52,641 nucleotides of DNA, taken from the NCBI GenBank assembly GCA_017453745.1, contig JAFTEH010000003.1:1-52641 (forward strand), written 5' to 3'. A model generated the notes under the pieces. It was not told where the DNA came from, ran no database searches, and worked only from the letters and a program-made list of their open reading frames with translations. This DNA is from Spirochaetaceae bacterium (GTDB lineage Bacteria > Spirochaetota > Spirochaetia > Treponematales > Treponemataceae). The position numbers and the translations under genes were made by a program. Shown one piece after another: positions 41,287 to 50,207 of this stretch (the stretch's first letter is position 1; every line of letters begins with the position of its first letter).

Positions 41287-42426
41287 CTACTCTTTTTTTT
41301 CAAAAAGTGTAGCAGTCTTTGCTAGCAAGGCTCGAATTTCTAAGTGTTGTGGGCAAACTGCTTCACATGCACCACAAGCAATACACTCTGATGCTTTACC
41401 GTGTCCATTAGCAGCAATTACATTATTATAATAAAAGAGCGTATTCCAGTTTTTAAAAGTTTCATAGGCATTAGCCGCTGAAAACACATCTGGAATTTGT
41501 ATTGACATAGGACATGAGTTTTCCTCAATACAATATTTACAACCTGTACAGGGAATAAGGTTTAGCCCCTTAAAAATATCGCATACCTTTTGTATTGCTT
41601 CTTGCTCGTTTTTATCAAGTGGTTTAAAGTCTTTCATTGTAGCAATATTGTCAAGTACTTGATCCATATCACTCATACCAGAAAGTACCATTGCAACTTT
41701 TTCAAAACTTGCAGCATAACGAAGTGCATAACTTGCATTTGAACCGCCGTTCAGTTCACGGAAAATCTTGTCAGCACTTTCGGGTAACTTGACAAGACTT
41801 CCGCCCTTAACTGGCTCCATGATAATACACGGTTTCCCATGCTTTTCGCAAACCTCGTATGTTTTGCACGCTTGAACCGCTGGGTCATCGTAGTCCACAT
41901 AGTTGAGTTGGATCTGAACAATTTCAACTTCTGGATGTTCACTTAAAATCATATCTAACACATCAGCAGTGTCGTGAAAGGAAATTCCAAAATGTTTGAT
42001 AAGCCCTTGCTTCTTAAACTCATATGCTGTTTCGTACGCTTTTAGCTCTTTAAACTTTTTGTAGTTATTGCGGTTTTGTGCATGCATTAGATAAAAGTCA
42101 AAATATTCTACACCGCATGCTTTGAGTTGACTTTCAAAAAATGGTCGTATCTCTTCGGTTGTGTTAAAATATGGCTCAGTAAGTTTGTTCGTGAGCAAAA
42201 ATGTATTTCTGTCATGTCGTTTTGAAACACATTCTCTTACAGCGATTTCAGATTCGCCTGAATGATAACCGTGAGCGGTATCAAAATAATTAAAACCTGC
42301 TTCGATAAACGCATCAGCCATTTTAGAAAACTCATCGTAATCAATCTTACCATCTTTCATTGGTAATCTCATACAACCAAATCCGAAATTCCCATGTATT
42401 TCAGGGAAAAATTCATTTTTTACCAT
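41287..42426 (-). CDS. Aldo/keto reductase with C-terminal ferredoxin domain
   Basis: A 379-residue NADPH-type reductase. The barrel shows FGFGCMRLPMKDGKIDYDEF and the catalytic region FNYFDTAHGYHSGESEIAV (Asp and Tyr). The C-terminal 80 residues have two cluster motifs, CTGCKYCIEENSCP and CIACGACEAVCP, so electrons may pass through 4Fe-4S centres. AGGAG precedes ATG 42424-42426. The neighbouring lipoprotein flavodoxin is a likely redox partner. Confidence 0.9.
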   Translation of the reverse strand: MVKNEFFPEIHGNFGFGCMRLPMKDGKIDYDEFSKMADAFIEAGFNYFDTAHGYHSGESEIAVRECVSKRHDRNTFLLTNKLTEPYFNTTEEIRPFFESQLKACGVEYFDFYLMHAQNRNNYKKFKELKAYETAYEFKKQGLIKHFGISFHDTADVLDMILSEHPEVEIVQIQLNYVDYDDPAVQACKTYEVCEKHGKPCIIMEPVKGGSLVKLPESADKIFRELNGGSNASYALRYAASFEKVAMVLSGMSDMDQVLDNIATMKDFKPLDKNEQEAIQKVCDIFKGLNLIPCTGCKYCIEENSCPMSIQIPDVFSAANAYETFKNWNTLFYYNNVIAANGHGKASECIACGACEAVCPQHLEIRALLAKTATLFEKKE

Positions 42427-42470
42427 AAGGCAACTCCTAAAAAAAATTTCATATTTTTTTTTGCATTTTC

Positions 42471-43181
42471 CTAATGCAAATCTAACCATTCATCAACTAA
42501 CCTTTCTGCTTCTTTGCGGTTTTTTTGAGCGACGGTTCCACGCATGCTTAGCGCCTTTTTCATTGTTACATTTTTGTACAGTTGCTTGATACGCCCATCG
42601 GTACCTGAAAGTCCACTACCCTCGTGTGTGCAAAATGGGATAAGCGTTTTACCGCTTAGGTCATGGGCTTCTAAAAAAGTGTACACAACCATTGGTAAAT
42701 CACCCCACCAAATGGGATAGCCTATGTAAATCGTTTCGTAAACACTTATGTCAATATCGCCTGTATATGTAGGGCGCATCTTTGCGTTTTGCTCTTTTTT
42801 GGCAACATCAATACATTCGTTGTAGGTTTTCGGATAGGCTTTTTCAGGCACAATTTCAAAACTATCGGCTCCCATTTTTTCTGAAATCATTTTGGCAAGA
42901 ATCGCCGTGTTGCCTTCGGTGATAACACCTACGCCATAGTTTTCGCCTGTGTGGGAAAAATACACAACGAGCGACTTTGCTGTTGTAGACTTTTCGGCTG
43001 TGTTATTTTGTTCAGGGCCGCTTGTGTTTGACATGGCGACCGCATCCGTTTTACTTTCCGTAATGTTTGCTTTTTGCTCCGAAGCGGCACTTGCGTTTTC
43101 CTTTGCACAGGCACTTGACACCGACAGCAAAAGAAACAAAAGCCCAACAACAATCGATTTAAAAACTGTTTTTGTTTTCAT
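42471..43181 (-). CDS. Exported flavodoxin (lipoprotein-like signal)
   Basis: A 236-residue protein. The signal segment FKSIVVGLLFLLLSVSSAC ends in a Cys that fits a lipobox (SSAC). After a polar linker the flavodoxin domain starts at about residue 68: SLVVYFSHTGENYGVGVITE is the phosphate-binding loop, followed by YIGYPIWWGDLPMVVYTFLE and PFCTHEGSGLSGTDGRIKQL. It is a paralogue of the next cytoplasmic flavodoxin. A flavodoxin outside the cytoplasm is uncommon. Confidence 0.85.
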   Translation of the reverse strand: MKTKTVFKSIVVGLLFLLLSVSSACAKENASAASEQKANITESKTDAVAMSNTSGPEQNNTAEKSTTAKSLVVYFSHTGENYGVGVITEGNTAILAKMISEKMGADSFEIVPEKAYPKTYNECIDVAKKEQNAKMRPTYTGDIDISVYETIYIGYPIWWGDLPMVVYTFLEAHDLSGKTLIPFCTHEGSGLSGTDGRIKQLYKNVTMKKALSMRGTVAQKNRKEAERLVDEWLDLH

Positions 43182-43192
43182 AAAATTTATCC

Positions 43193-43717
43193 TTAAAAAA
43201 TATATCCATTTGCTTTAAGCCAGTTTTTTAACTCACTTTCAGATTCCTTGCAGGCAGAGCCCACGATTGCTAAGCCCTTTTTGACAGATGCCTTTGGGAC
43301 AAGGCGTTTTATATCGCTTTCGCTTCGCCCCATACCGCTTCCCTCGTGCGTACAAAATGGGAGAATTTTCTTCCCTGAAAAGTCCGCACTTTCTAAAAAA
43401 GTAAAAACCGCTTGTGGCATTGTTCCCCACCAACACGGATAGCCCAAAATCACCGTATCATAAGCGTCAAGATTCGGTACTGATCTTTGTAGTTGTGGGC
43501 GAGCGTTGGATTTACCTTCAGCGGCAGCAACATCGCAGCACTCTTTGTAGTTTACCGGATATTGTGTAACCGTCTTGATTTCAAACAAATCGCCTCCCGT
43601 TATCTTTTGAGCGATTTCCGCGACGATTTCAGTATTGCCCTTATCGATATTGCGGATAGAGCCACCAAAATAATTTTCGCCCGTGTGTGAAAAATAAGCA
43701 ATAAAAGTTTTCGACAT
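43193..43717 (-). CDS. Flavodoxin
   Basis: A 174-residue FMN-binding electron carrier. Marks are FIAYFSHTGENYFGGSIRNI (phosphate loop), VILGYPCWWGTMPQAVFTFL and PFCTHEGSGMGRSESDIKRL. It is the first gene of the minus-strand redox set, 12 bases before the exported flavodoxin gene. It is divergent from tetR, and the shared region carries an inverted repeat at the transcription start. Confidence 0.9.
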   Translation of the reverse strand: MSKTFIAYFSHTGENYFGGSIRNIDKGNTEIVAEIAQKITGGDLFEIKTVTQYPVNYKECCDVAAAEGKSNARPQLQRSVPNLDAYDTVILGYPCWWGTMPQAVFTFLESADFSGKKILPFCTHEGSGMGRSESDIKRLVPKASVKKGLAIVGSACKESESELKNWLKANGYIF

Positions 43718-43740
43718 AATCTACCTTGATAAACAAAATT

Positions 43741-43793
43741 AGTAACACTTCGTTACTTAAATAAAGTATAATAAATAAATTATTACTTGTCAA
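43741..43793 (-). promoter_or_regulatory. Flavodoxin promoter with TetR-type operator
   Basis: On the minus strand TTGACA (43788-43793), 17 bases, TATACT (43765-43770). Just downstream lies AGTAAC-ACTTC-GTTACT (43741-43757), an inverted repeat across the transcription start, a natural site for the divergent TetR protein. Confidence 0.8.
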
Positions 43794-43797
43794 GGGC

Positions 43798-43826
43798 TTG
43801 AAAGTTTAAGTTTTTAACTTTATAAT
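43798..43826 (+). promoter_or_regulatory. Promoter of tetR
   Basis: TTGAAA (43798-43803), 17 bases, TATAAT (43821-43826). No other good promoter is visible between tetR and cas3, so this may also serve the cas genes. Confidence 0.75.
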
Positions 43827-43837
43827 AAAGAGAGCTT

Positions 43838-44479
43838 ATGGAAAAATACTTGAGGGCACGAACAAGTGAGCAAAAGCAAGAGCGCATGCTTGAAATTAAA
43901 ACGGCCGCTGATAAACTTTTTAAAAAAATGCCCTATGCGAATATCACGCTTACCACGATTGCTGAAAACTTAGGTTGGTCGCGTGCGAATCTTTACAAAT
44001 ATGTTACAACAAAAGAGGAGATTTATCTTGACATTACTCAAGATTGTATGAAAAAATATTTTGCCTCAATGTTGACAGCTTTTCCTAAAGGCTCTCATTT
44101 TTCCGATAAAACAACCAGTGAAATTTGGACGGCACAAGTTATAGCTAACGAAGATTATTTTCGCTATCTTGCAATTCTTTTGACAATCATCGAACAAAAT
44201 GTAACAGTGGAGCGTCTAACAGTTTTCAAAAAAAACTATTATGATGCCGCTTGTCAATTAAAAAATCACATCGCTTCTGCAATCAATATTAGCGAAGAAA
44301 GGGCAGACTTTTTAAACTATACAATTATGCATTTTGCGTCAAGTTATTTTACCAGCTGCGTCGAAAATCCACTCATTATACAAGCGATGAAAAACATCAA
44401 TATCCCCCCAATCAAACGAAACCCACCAAAAGACATAAAAGATTTTATTTTGATGAATATTGCATGGATTAAAAGGTGA
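43838..44479 (+). CDS. TetR-family regulator
   Basis: A 213-residue regulator. The helix-turn-helix is ANITLTTIAENLGWSRANLY followed by KYVTTKEEIYL, canonical for TetR. The C-terminal ligand domain is of unknown specificity. It is divergent from the flavodoxin gene and likely represses both promoters through the inverted repeat at 43741-43757. Its stop lies 15 bases before the cas3 ATG. Confidence 0.9.
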   Translation: MEKYLRARTSEQKQERMLEIKTAADKLFKKMPYANITLTTIAENLGWSRANLYKYVTTKEEIYLDITQDCMKKYFASMLTAFPKGSHFSDKTTSEIWTAQVIANEDYFRYLAILLTIIEQNVTVERLTVFKKNYYDAACQLKNHIASAINISEERADFLNYTIMHFASSYFTSCVENPLIIQAMKNINIPPIKRNPPKDIKDFILMNIAWIKR

Positions 44480-44480
44480 T

Positions 44481-44489
44481 GGGGGGGGG
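44481..44489 (+). repeat. Run of nine G in the cas3 ribosome site
   Basis: Nine G lie between the tetR stop and the cas3 ATG (44495) and form its Shine-Dalgarno region. An ATG at 44479-44481 precedes the run; loss of one G would put it in frame with cas3. Confidence 0.85.
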
Positions 44490-44494
44490 ATTTT

Positions 44495-46804
44495 ATGGAC
44501 ATGGTTGCACATAAAACAGAAGACGGAAGAGAACAATATCTTTTTGAACATGCACAGAATGTTGCAGAACTTTGTTCGCATTTTGCAGAAACATTTAGAA
44601 ATGCAGACTGGGCTTATTATGCAGGCTTACTCCATGATTTAGGAAAAGCTGATAATACTTGGCAAAAGTATATTCGTGGTGAAAAAGCAACATCACTAAA
44701 GCATAGTGAAGCTGGTGCACAATATGCTTATTCAAAAATGAACCCGAAAGACCCAGCCGCAAAAATCATTCCATACCTGATTGCTGGACACCATGCAGGC
44801 TTACCAGATTGGTACGAAGGTAGTGGGAACAGCCTAAAATCAATTCTTGACAATACTGATATTCCGTATCTTGAAAAATTATTAACAAGTCCTGACTTAC
44901 AAGAATTACGGAATGCTGAATTTCCAAAATCAATGCCATTTGGAAAAAATGATTTAACCAAAGATAATGCACAAGAACTTTTAGAACACTTTCACCTTTG
45001 GATTCGTATGCTTTACTCGTGTCTTGTTGACGCAGATTTTCTCGATACTGAAAATTTTATGACACCTAATAAAAGTGAAATGCGTGGAAATTATGCAAGT
45101 CTTTCTGAACTAAAACAAAACTTTGATTCATTTATGTCTGAAAAAACTGCAAATGTTTCAAATACTAAAATTAACAAAATTCGTGCTTCAATATTGCAAG
45201 CGTGTCGCAACAAAGCAAAACTTGCTCCAGGATTTTATTCTCTAAATGTTCCAACAGGTGGTGGCAAGACTCTTTCATCAATGGCATTTGCATTAGAACA
45301 CGCGATTACCTATGGAAAAAAGCGAATAGTTATGGCAATTCCATATACAAGCATTATTGAGCAAACTGCAAAAATTTATAAATACGGAACAGATAATGAT
45401 GACAAAATAAGGGAATGGCAAAAGTCTGAGCAATATCTTTTTGGCGAAGAAAATGTACTTGAACATCATTGTAATTTTGATTTTAGTAATGATAGTGAAT
45501 TAAACTATACAGTAAAGGAAAAACAAAAACTCGCAACTGAAAATTGGGATGCACCAATCATCGTAACAACAAATGTGCAACTGTTTGAATCATTGTTCAA
45601 TGCACATAGTTCATCTTGTCGTAAACTCCATAACCTTGTTGATTCTGTGATTATTCTTGACGAAGCTCAAATGCTTCCACCTGAATATTTGAAGTCAATA
45701 CTTTCCGTTTTGCAAGGATTAGTAAAATGCTTTGGTGTTACGGTTGTTTTGTGTACTGCAACGCAACCAGCCCTTGAAGGGAAAATTGGTTCTGACAGAG
45801 CAGCATTTGAGGGATTGCCTAAAAATCTTGTTACTCCGATTATCGAAAATCCTACTGAACTCGCAGAACAATTAAAACGTGTTGAAATCAATAGTGACTA
45901 TGCAAAAGAAAAGATGACTGATTGGCAAAGCGTTGCAGATAAATTATGCGAATACGAACAAGTACTATGCATTGTGCACACTAGAAAAGATTGTCGCGAA
46001 CTTCATAGTTTAATGCCCGAAGGTACAATACATCTTTCTGCATTGATGTGTGCTGAAGAGAGAAGTGATGTTATTACTGAAATCAAAGACAGACTGCGAA
46101 GCGGTAAATCATGCAGAGTTATAAGTACACAGCTTGTAGAGTGTGGTGTAGACATTGATTTTCCTATTGTGTTTAGGGCTCTTGCAGGTCTTGATTCTAT
46201 TGCACAATCAGCAGGGAGATGTAACCGCGAAGGAAAGCTGCGACACGGAACTGTATATCTTTTTAATCCACCATCGAATATTCCAAAGGGGCAACTAGAT
46301 AAGGGTGCAAATGTTACTAAAGACCTCTTAGATTCATATCGATATAATTTAGAGCTAACACCTAAATTATATAAGGAGTATTTTTCAAAGTATTATAAGT
46401 TGCTAAACAATTTTGATACATGCGAATTTGACAGTCTTATTCAAAAGGAAAAAAAGGAATACAAATTTCAGTTTAGGACACTATCGGATAAGTATCACTT
46501 GATTGATAATGTATATCAAGGAACAGTGTATGTTAGATACTGCTCGCTGCGGACGGGCAAAAACAACATTAGTTTACTTACAGCACTTAACGCAGGAGAA
46601 GTAGACAGACAACTTTTTAGAAAACTCGCTCGCTATTCTGTTAATCTTCCTAAAAAAGACATTACAGAATTGCTTAAAGAAGGTCGCATAATAGAGCCCA
46701 TCGAGGGAGTTTTTATGCAATCTTTAGATGATGAAGCACTTTATCAGGCAGGACTTGGACTTGTAGCAGATTCGGTTCAATCATTTGCAACATATATATT
46801 TTAG
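44495..46804 (+). CDS. cas3: CRISPR-associated helicase-nuclease Cas3 (type I-C)
   Basis: A 769-residue protein that is recruited by the I-C Cascade complex and shreds target DNA. The N-terminal HD nuclease shows FEHAQNVAELC (His19), AGLLHDLGKADNTWQ (His47-Asp48) and a later GHHAG; the helicase has Walker A VPTGGGKTLSS near 250, the DEAH-box-like LDEAQMLPPEYL near 388 (DEAQ) and motif VI QSAGRCNREGK. Length is normal. The ATG follows a run of nine G. First gene of the cas operon; cas5c follows by 12 bases. Confidence 0.96.
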   Translation: MDMVAHKTEDGREQYLFEHAQNVAELCSHFAETFRNADWAYYAGLLHDLGKADNTWQKYIRGEKATSLKHSEAGAQYAYSKMNPKDPAAKIIPYLIAGHHAGLPDWYEGSGNSLKSILDNTDIPYLEKLLTSPDLQELRNAEFPKSMPFGKNDLTKDNAQELLEHFHLWIRMLYSCLVDADFLDTENFMTPNKSEMRGNYASLSELKQNFDSFMSEKTANVSNTKINKIRASILQACRNKAKLAPGFYSLNVPTGGGKTLSSMAFALEHAITYGKKRIVMAIPYTSIIEQTAKIYKYGTDNDDKIREWQKSEQYLFGEENVLEHHCNFDFSNDSELNYTVKEKQKLATENWDAPIIVTTNVQLFESLFNAHSSSCRKLHNLVDSVIILDEAQMLPPEYLKSILSVLQGLVKCFGVTVVLCTATQPALEGKIGSDRAAFEGLPKNLVTPIIENPTELAEQLKRVEINSDYAKEKMTDWQSVADKLCEYEQVLCIVHTRKDCRELHSLMPEGTIHLSALMCAEERSDVITEIKDRLRSGKSCRVISTQLVECGVDIDFPIVFRALAGLDSIAQSAGRCNREGKLRHGTVYLFNPPSNIPKGQLDKGANVTKDLLDSYRYNLELTPKLYKEYFSKYYKLLNNFDTCEFDSLIQKEKKEYKFQFRTLSDKYHLIDNVYQGTVYVRYCSLRTGKNNISLLTALNAGEVDRQLFRKLARYSVNLPKKDITELLKEGRIIEPIEGVFMQSLDDEALYQAGLGLVADSVQSFATYIF

Positions 46805-46816
46805 TATGGAGGAAAA

Positions 46817-47560
46817 GTGAAAGAATTTTTTGACAAAACATTTTGCATTGAAGTATGGGGAGATTATGCCTGCTTTACACGACCAGAGATGAAAGTTGAA
46901 CGTGTAAGTTATGATGTTATGACACCGTCATCTGCGAGAGCAATTTTTGAAGCAATATTTTGGAAACCGGCATTTGAGTGGAAGATAAAGAAAATAGAGG
47001 TTTTGAATCCGATAAAATGGGTGAATTTACGGCGCAATGAAGTGGGTGCTGTTGCGAGTGAAACTTCTGACGGTATATTGATTGAAGAAAAACGCCAGCA
47101 GCGCGCAGGTCTTTTCTTAAAAGATGTGCGTTATCGTATATACGCTGACCTAGTTTTTATTCCTCCTGCAAAACGCAAGGAAACAGCACATCCGCTTCCA
47201 GAATATCTCATTTGTTCAACGGAAAAAGCCGAGTTACTCGAAGGAAAACTTAACGATGACCACCAGAATGAAAATCCTGCAAAGTACAATGCTATGTTTG
47301 AGCGGCGTGCAAAGAAAGGTCAATGTTTTTTTCAGCCGTATTTGGGTTGCCGTGAGTTCAGTTGTTTTTTTAAGTTGGTTGATGTAGAAAAAGAAGTTGC
47401 AACACCAATTTCAGAAACTCGCGATTTGGGATTTATGCTTTACGACATGGATTATTCGGATTATGAAAATGGTAATTATAGACCTGCATTTTTCCGTGCT
47501 AAACTTGAAAATGGTGTTGTCAATGTTCCTGATTGGGAGAGCGAGGAGATGCGCAAATGA
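46817..47560 (+). CDS. cas5c: Cas5c (Cas5d), crRNA-processing Cascade subunit
   Basis: A 247-residue RAMP protein. In type I-C it replaces Cas6: it cuts the repeat and stays on the 5' handle. Marks are IEVWGDYACFTRPEMKVERV, YDVMTPSSARAIFEAIFWKP and KDVRYRIYADLVF. The start is GTG, four bases after GGAGG. The stop overlaps the cas8c ATG (ATGA). No separate cas6 is present, as expected. Confidence 0.95.
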   Translation: MKEFFDKTFCIEVWGDYACFTRPEMKVERVSYDVMTPSSARAIFEAIFWKPAFEWKIKKIEVLNPIKWVNLRRNEVGAVASETSDGILIEEKRQQRAGLFLKDVRYRIYADLVFIPPAKRKETAHPLPEYLICSTEKAELLEGKLNDDHQNENPAKYNAMFERRAKKGQCFFQPYLGCREFSCFFKLVDVEKEVATPISETRDLGFMLYDMDYSDYENGNYRPAFFRAKLENGVVNVPDWESEEMRK

Positions 47561-49350
47561 TTTTACAGGCATTATATGAATATGCTCAACGAAAAGGCGA
47601 TGCACTTCCTGAAGATGGTTTTGAACTGAAAGAATTTAATTTTCTTATAAAAATAAAAACAGATGGAACTTTTGTAGATTTGATTGACATGCGAGAAAAC
47701 AAACGAGGACATTCATATACAGTACCTAAATCCATAGGAAGAAGTGGTACTAAATCCTATGAAACAACTTTTTTACTTTGGGATCATTATGGCTATGTTT
47801 TAAATGAACCTAAAAAGGTATCAAAAGATTCTGAAAAACCAAAAGCGATTTCTGATGCTGAAAAGCAAAATAGGGCTTTTATTTCGAAGATAAACTCTTT
47901 ACCAGAATATGTACTTAAGGATTCTGCTGTTTCGGCAGTAAAGAAATTTTATGAAAAATATCAAAAAGAAAACTATGAAAGTATTCGTAACACAGAGTGT
48001 TGGAACGATTGTGCGAAAATTGAAAATTGCAATCTGACATTTATATTACTTGGCGATGATGAGCCTGTTGTTTGTCGTGAAGTTGTAAAAGATTATCAAC
48101 GCCAAATAATATCTAAGCAAATTGGTGATAGCGAAGATGATACTACTGAAGAAATTGTAAATGGAATTTGTCTGATTACTGGCGAGAATGCCGTAATTTC
48201 AAGACTTCATACATCAACATCTATAAGCGGGGCGAAGAGTAATGCAAAACTTGTAGGATTTCAGAAAAACAGTGGCTATGATTCTTACGGTAAAAAACAA
48301 TCTTACAATGCACCTGTTTCAGTTAAGGCAGAAGCTGCTTATACAAAAGCGTTGAAGCACTTGATAAACTCAAAAGAAAATATATTCCGACTTGGAAATG
48401 ATACCGTTGTTTTTTGGGCAGAAAAACAAGAAGCAGAATCTTTTGAAAGTATGTTTTCTGTGTTCTTTAACCCTGATAAAGATTCTGATGACCCTGATAG
48501 AAATGTAAGGGAAGTAAAAAATCTTTTTGCAGCAGTGCAAACAGGAAAATATAATAAATCAGGTTTAGATTCAAACTTTTATGTGCTCTGTCTTTCACCA
48601 AATGCCGCTCGTATTTCAGTACGATTCTGGGAAACGGGTAAGGTAAAAACATTTGCAAATCGGATAAAGCAGCATTTTGATGATTTTGAGATTATTCGTC
48701 CGTCCTTTGATGATAAGGAATATTTGAACTTGTATCAGATTCTTTCTGCAACAGCTTTGCAAAGTAAAATGGAAAATGTTGCTCCAAATCTTATTGGTTC
48801 TGTTATGCAGTCCATTTTAAAAGGATTGCCGTATCCTGTAACATTGCAGCAGCAATGCATTCGGCGTATTCGTGCAGAACAAAAAGTAACTCGTGAACGA
48901 GCAGCAATTTTAAAAGCATACATAAATCGGCTTAGCCGAAAAAATAAAAACGAGGAGGTTTCTGTGGCATTAGACAGAAATAATGAGAACAAGGGTTATC
49001 TTTTAGGAAGACTCTTTGCCGTATTTGAGAAAGTTCAGCAGGAGACACACCCTGGATTGAACGCAACAATTACTGATAGGTTTTATGGAGCGGCTTCAAC
49101 GAATCCTGTAACGGTGTTTACACAGTTGATGCGGCTGAATCGTCATCATCTTTCAAGTTACGAAAATGACGGTTTGAAAATTGTCCGAGAAAAAGAAATC
49201 GGCGAAATTATGAATATGATTGATTCATTTCCCACCCATTTGAATTTGAATGAGCAGTCATATTTTGCAATCGGTTATTATCACGAAAAGCAAAGCTTTT
49301 TTGAAAAATCAAATAAATCTGAAGAATCAGAAGGAGAAAACTACTTATGA
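47557..49350 (+). CDS. cas8c: Cas8c (Csd1), Cascade large subunit
   Basis: A 597-residue large subunit that recognises the PAM. The N-terminus MILQALYEYAQRKGDALPED and ICLITGENAVISRLHTSTSI are typical of Csd1. GAGGAG eight bases before ATG 47557 sets the start; an upstream ATG at 47533 inside cas5c has no site. The last 128 codons can also be translated alone as the small subunit Cas11c. The stop overlaps the cas7c start. Confidence 0.95.
   Translation: MILQALYEYAQRKGDALPEDGFELKEFNFLIKIKTDGTFVDLIDMRENKRGHSYTVPKSIGRSGTKSYETTFLLWDHYGYVLNEPKKVSKDSEKPKAISDAEKQNRAFISKINSLPEYVLKDSAVSAVKKFYEKYQKENYESIRNTECWNDCAKIENCNLTFILLGDDEPVVCREVVKDYQRQIISKQIGDSEDDTTEEIVNGICLITGENAVISRLHTSTSISGAKSNAKLVGFQKNSGYDSYGKKQSYNAPVSVKAEAAYTKALKHLINSKENIFRLGNDTVVFWAEKQEAESFESMFSVFFNPDKDSDDPDRNVREVKNLFAAVQTGKYNKSGLDSNFYVLCLSPNAARISVRFWETGKVKTFANRIKQHFDDFEIIRPSFDDKEYLNLYQILSATALQSKMENVAPNLIGSVMQSILKGLPYPVTLQQQCIRRIRAEQKVTRERAAILKAYINRLSRKNKNEEVSVALDRNNENKGYLLGRLFAVFEKVQQETHPGLNATITDRFYGAASTNPVTVFTQLMRLNRHHLSSYENDGLKIVREKEIGEIMNMIDSFPTHLNLNEQSYFAIGYYHEKQSFFEKSNKSEESEGENYL
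48964..49350 (+). CDS. cas11c: Cas11c small subunit, internal in cas8c
   Basis: In frame within cas8c, GTG at 48964 is preceded by GAGGAGG (48952-48958) at five bases, an excellent ribosome site inside a coding region. The product has 128 residues and begins VALDRNNENKGYLLGRLFAV, mostly helical, as expected for the small subunit lining the Cascade belly. Independent translation of Cas11 from the 3' end of cas8 is known for I-C, I-B and I-D systems. Here the sequence alone makes a clear case. Confidence 0.85.
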   Translation: MALDRNNENKGYLLGRLFAVFEKVQQETHPGLNATITDRFYGAASTNPVTVFTQLMRLNRHHLSSYENDGLKIVREKEIGEIMNMIDSFPTHLNLNEQSYFAIGYYHEKQSFFEKSNKSEESEGENYL

Positions 49351-50207
49351 CAAAATTAGAAAAACGCTATGACTTTGTGTTGTTCTTTGATGTGAAAGAC
49401 GGTAATCCAAATGGAGATCCTGACGCTGGGAATCTTCCTCGTATTGACGCAGAAACGGGAAACGGCATTGTTACCGATGTGTGTTTAAAGCGAAAAGTTC
49501 GTAACTATGTGCAGATTACAAAAGGTAGTGAAGCAGGTTATGATATTTTTGTAAAGGAAAAAGCTGTTCTCAATAAAGAGATAGATACTGTTTATAAAGA
49601 ATTAAAAATCGATGCTAATGCTAAAAAGCCTGCAAAAGGTGACGAAGTGGAAAAAGGTCGCAACGGAATGTGTAAGAAGTTTTTTGATATTCGTACTTTC
49701 GGTGCAGTTCTTTCTACTGGGGCAAATGCAGGTCAAGTACGCGGGCCCGTGCAACTTACTTTTGCTCGTTCTGTTGAACCTATTGTTTCGTTTGAACATA
49801 GTATTACTCGCATGGCAGTCACAAAAGAAGAAGATATTGATAAAGAGCGTACAATGGGTCGCAAATACACTGTTCCTTACGGTTTGTATAAAGCCTACGG
49901 TTTTGTTTCACCACACTTTGCTGCAAGTACAGGATTTTCTACAGAGGATTTAGATTTATTCTGGGAAGCCTTAACGCAAATGTTTGAGTATGATAGGGCT
50001 GCTGCACGAGGTCTTATGAGCACAAGAAGACTCGTAATTTTTGAGCATAATTCAGCACTTGGTTCAAAACCTGCCGATGAATTGTTTAATCGTGTGGAAG
50101 TAAAGCGAACTGGTGATATGAATAAACCAGCACGTGATTTTTCTGATTACACAATTACGCTTGATGGTAAGCCACTGACAGAAATAAAGACCGTTGTAAC
50201 GCTATAA
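49347..50207 (+). CDS. cas7c: Cas7c (Csd2), Cascade backbone
   Basis: A 286-residue RAMP protein that polymerises along the crRNA. Marks are LFFDVKDGNPNGDPDAGNLP (the Csd2 N-terminus), FDIRTFGAVLSTGANAGQVR and VRGPVQLTFARSVEPIV. Its ATG overlaps the cas8c stop by four bases, and its own stop overlaps cas4 by one base (TAATG), so the translation of the three is coupled. Multiple copies per complex are expected. Confidence 0.96.
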   Translation: MTKLEKRYDFVLFFDVKDGNPNGDPDAGNLPRIDAETGNGIVTDVCLKRKVRNYVQITKGSEAGYDIFVKEKAVLNKEIDTVYKELKIDANAKKPAKGDEVEKGRNGMCKKFFDIRTFGAVLSTGANAGQVRGPVQLTFARSVEPIVSFEHSITRMAVTKEEDIDKERTMGRKYTVPYGLYKAYGFVSPHFAASTGFSTEDLDLFWEALTQMFEYDRAAARGLMSTRRLVIFEHNSALGSKPADELFNRVEVKRTGDMNKPARDFSDYTITLDGKPLTEIKTVVTL

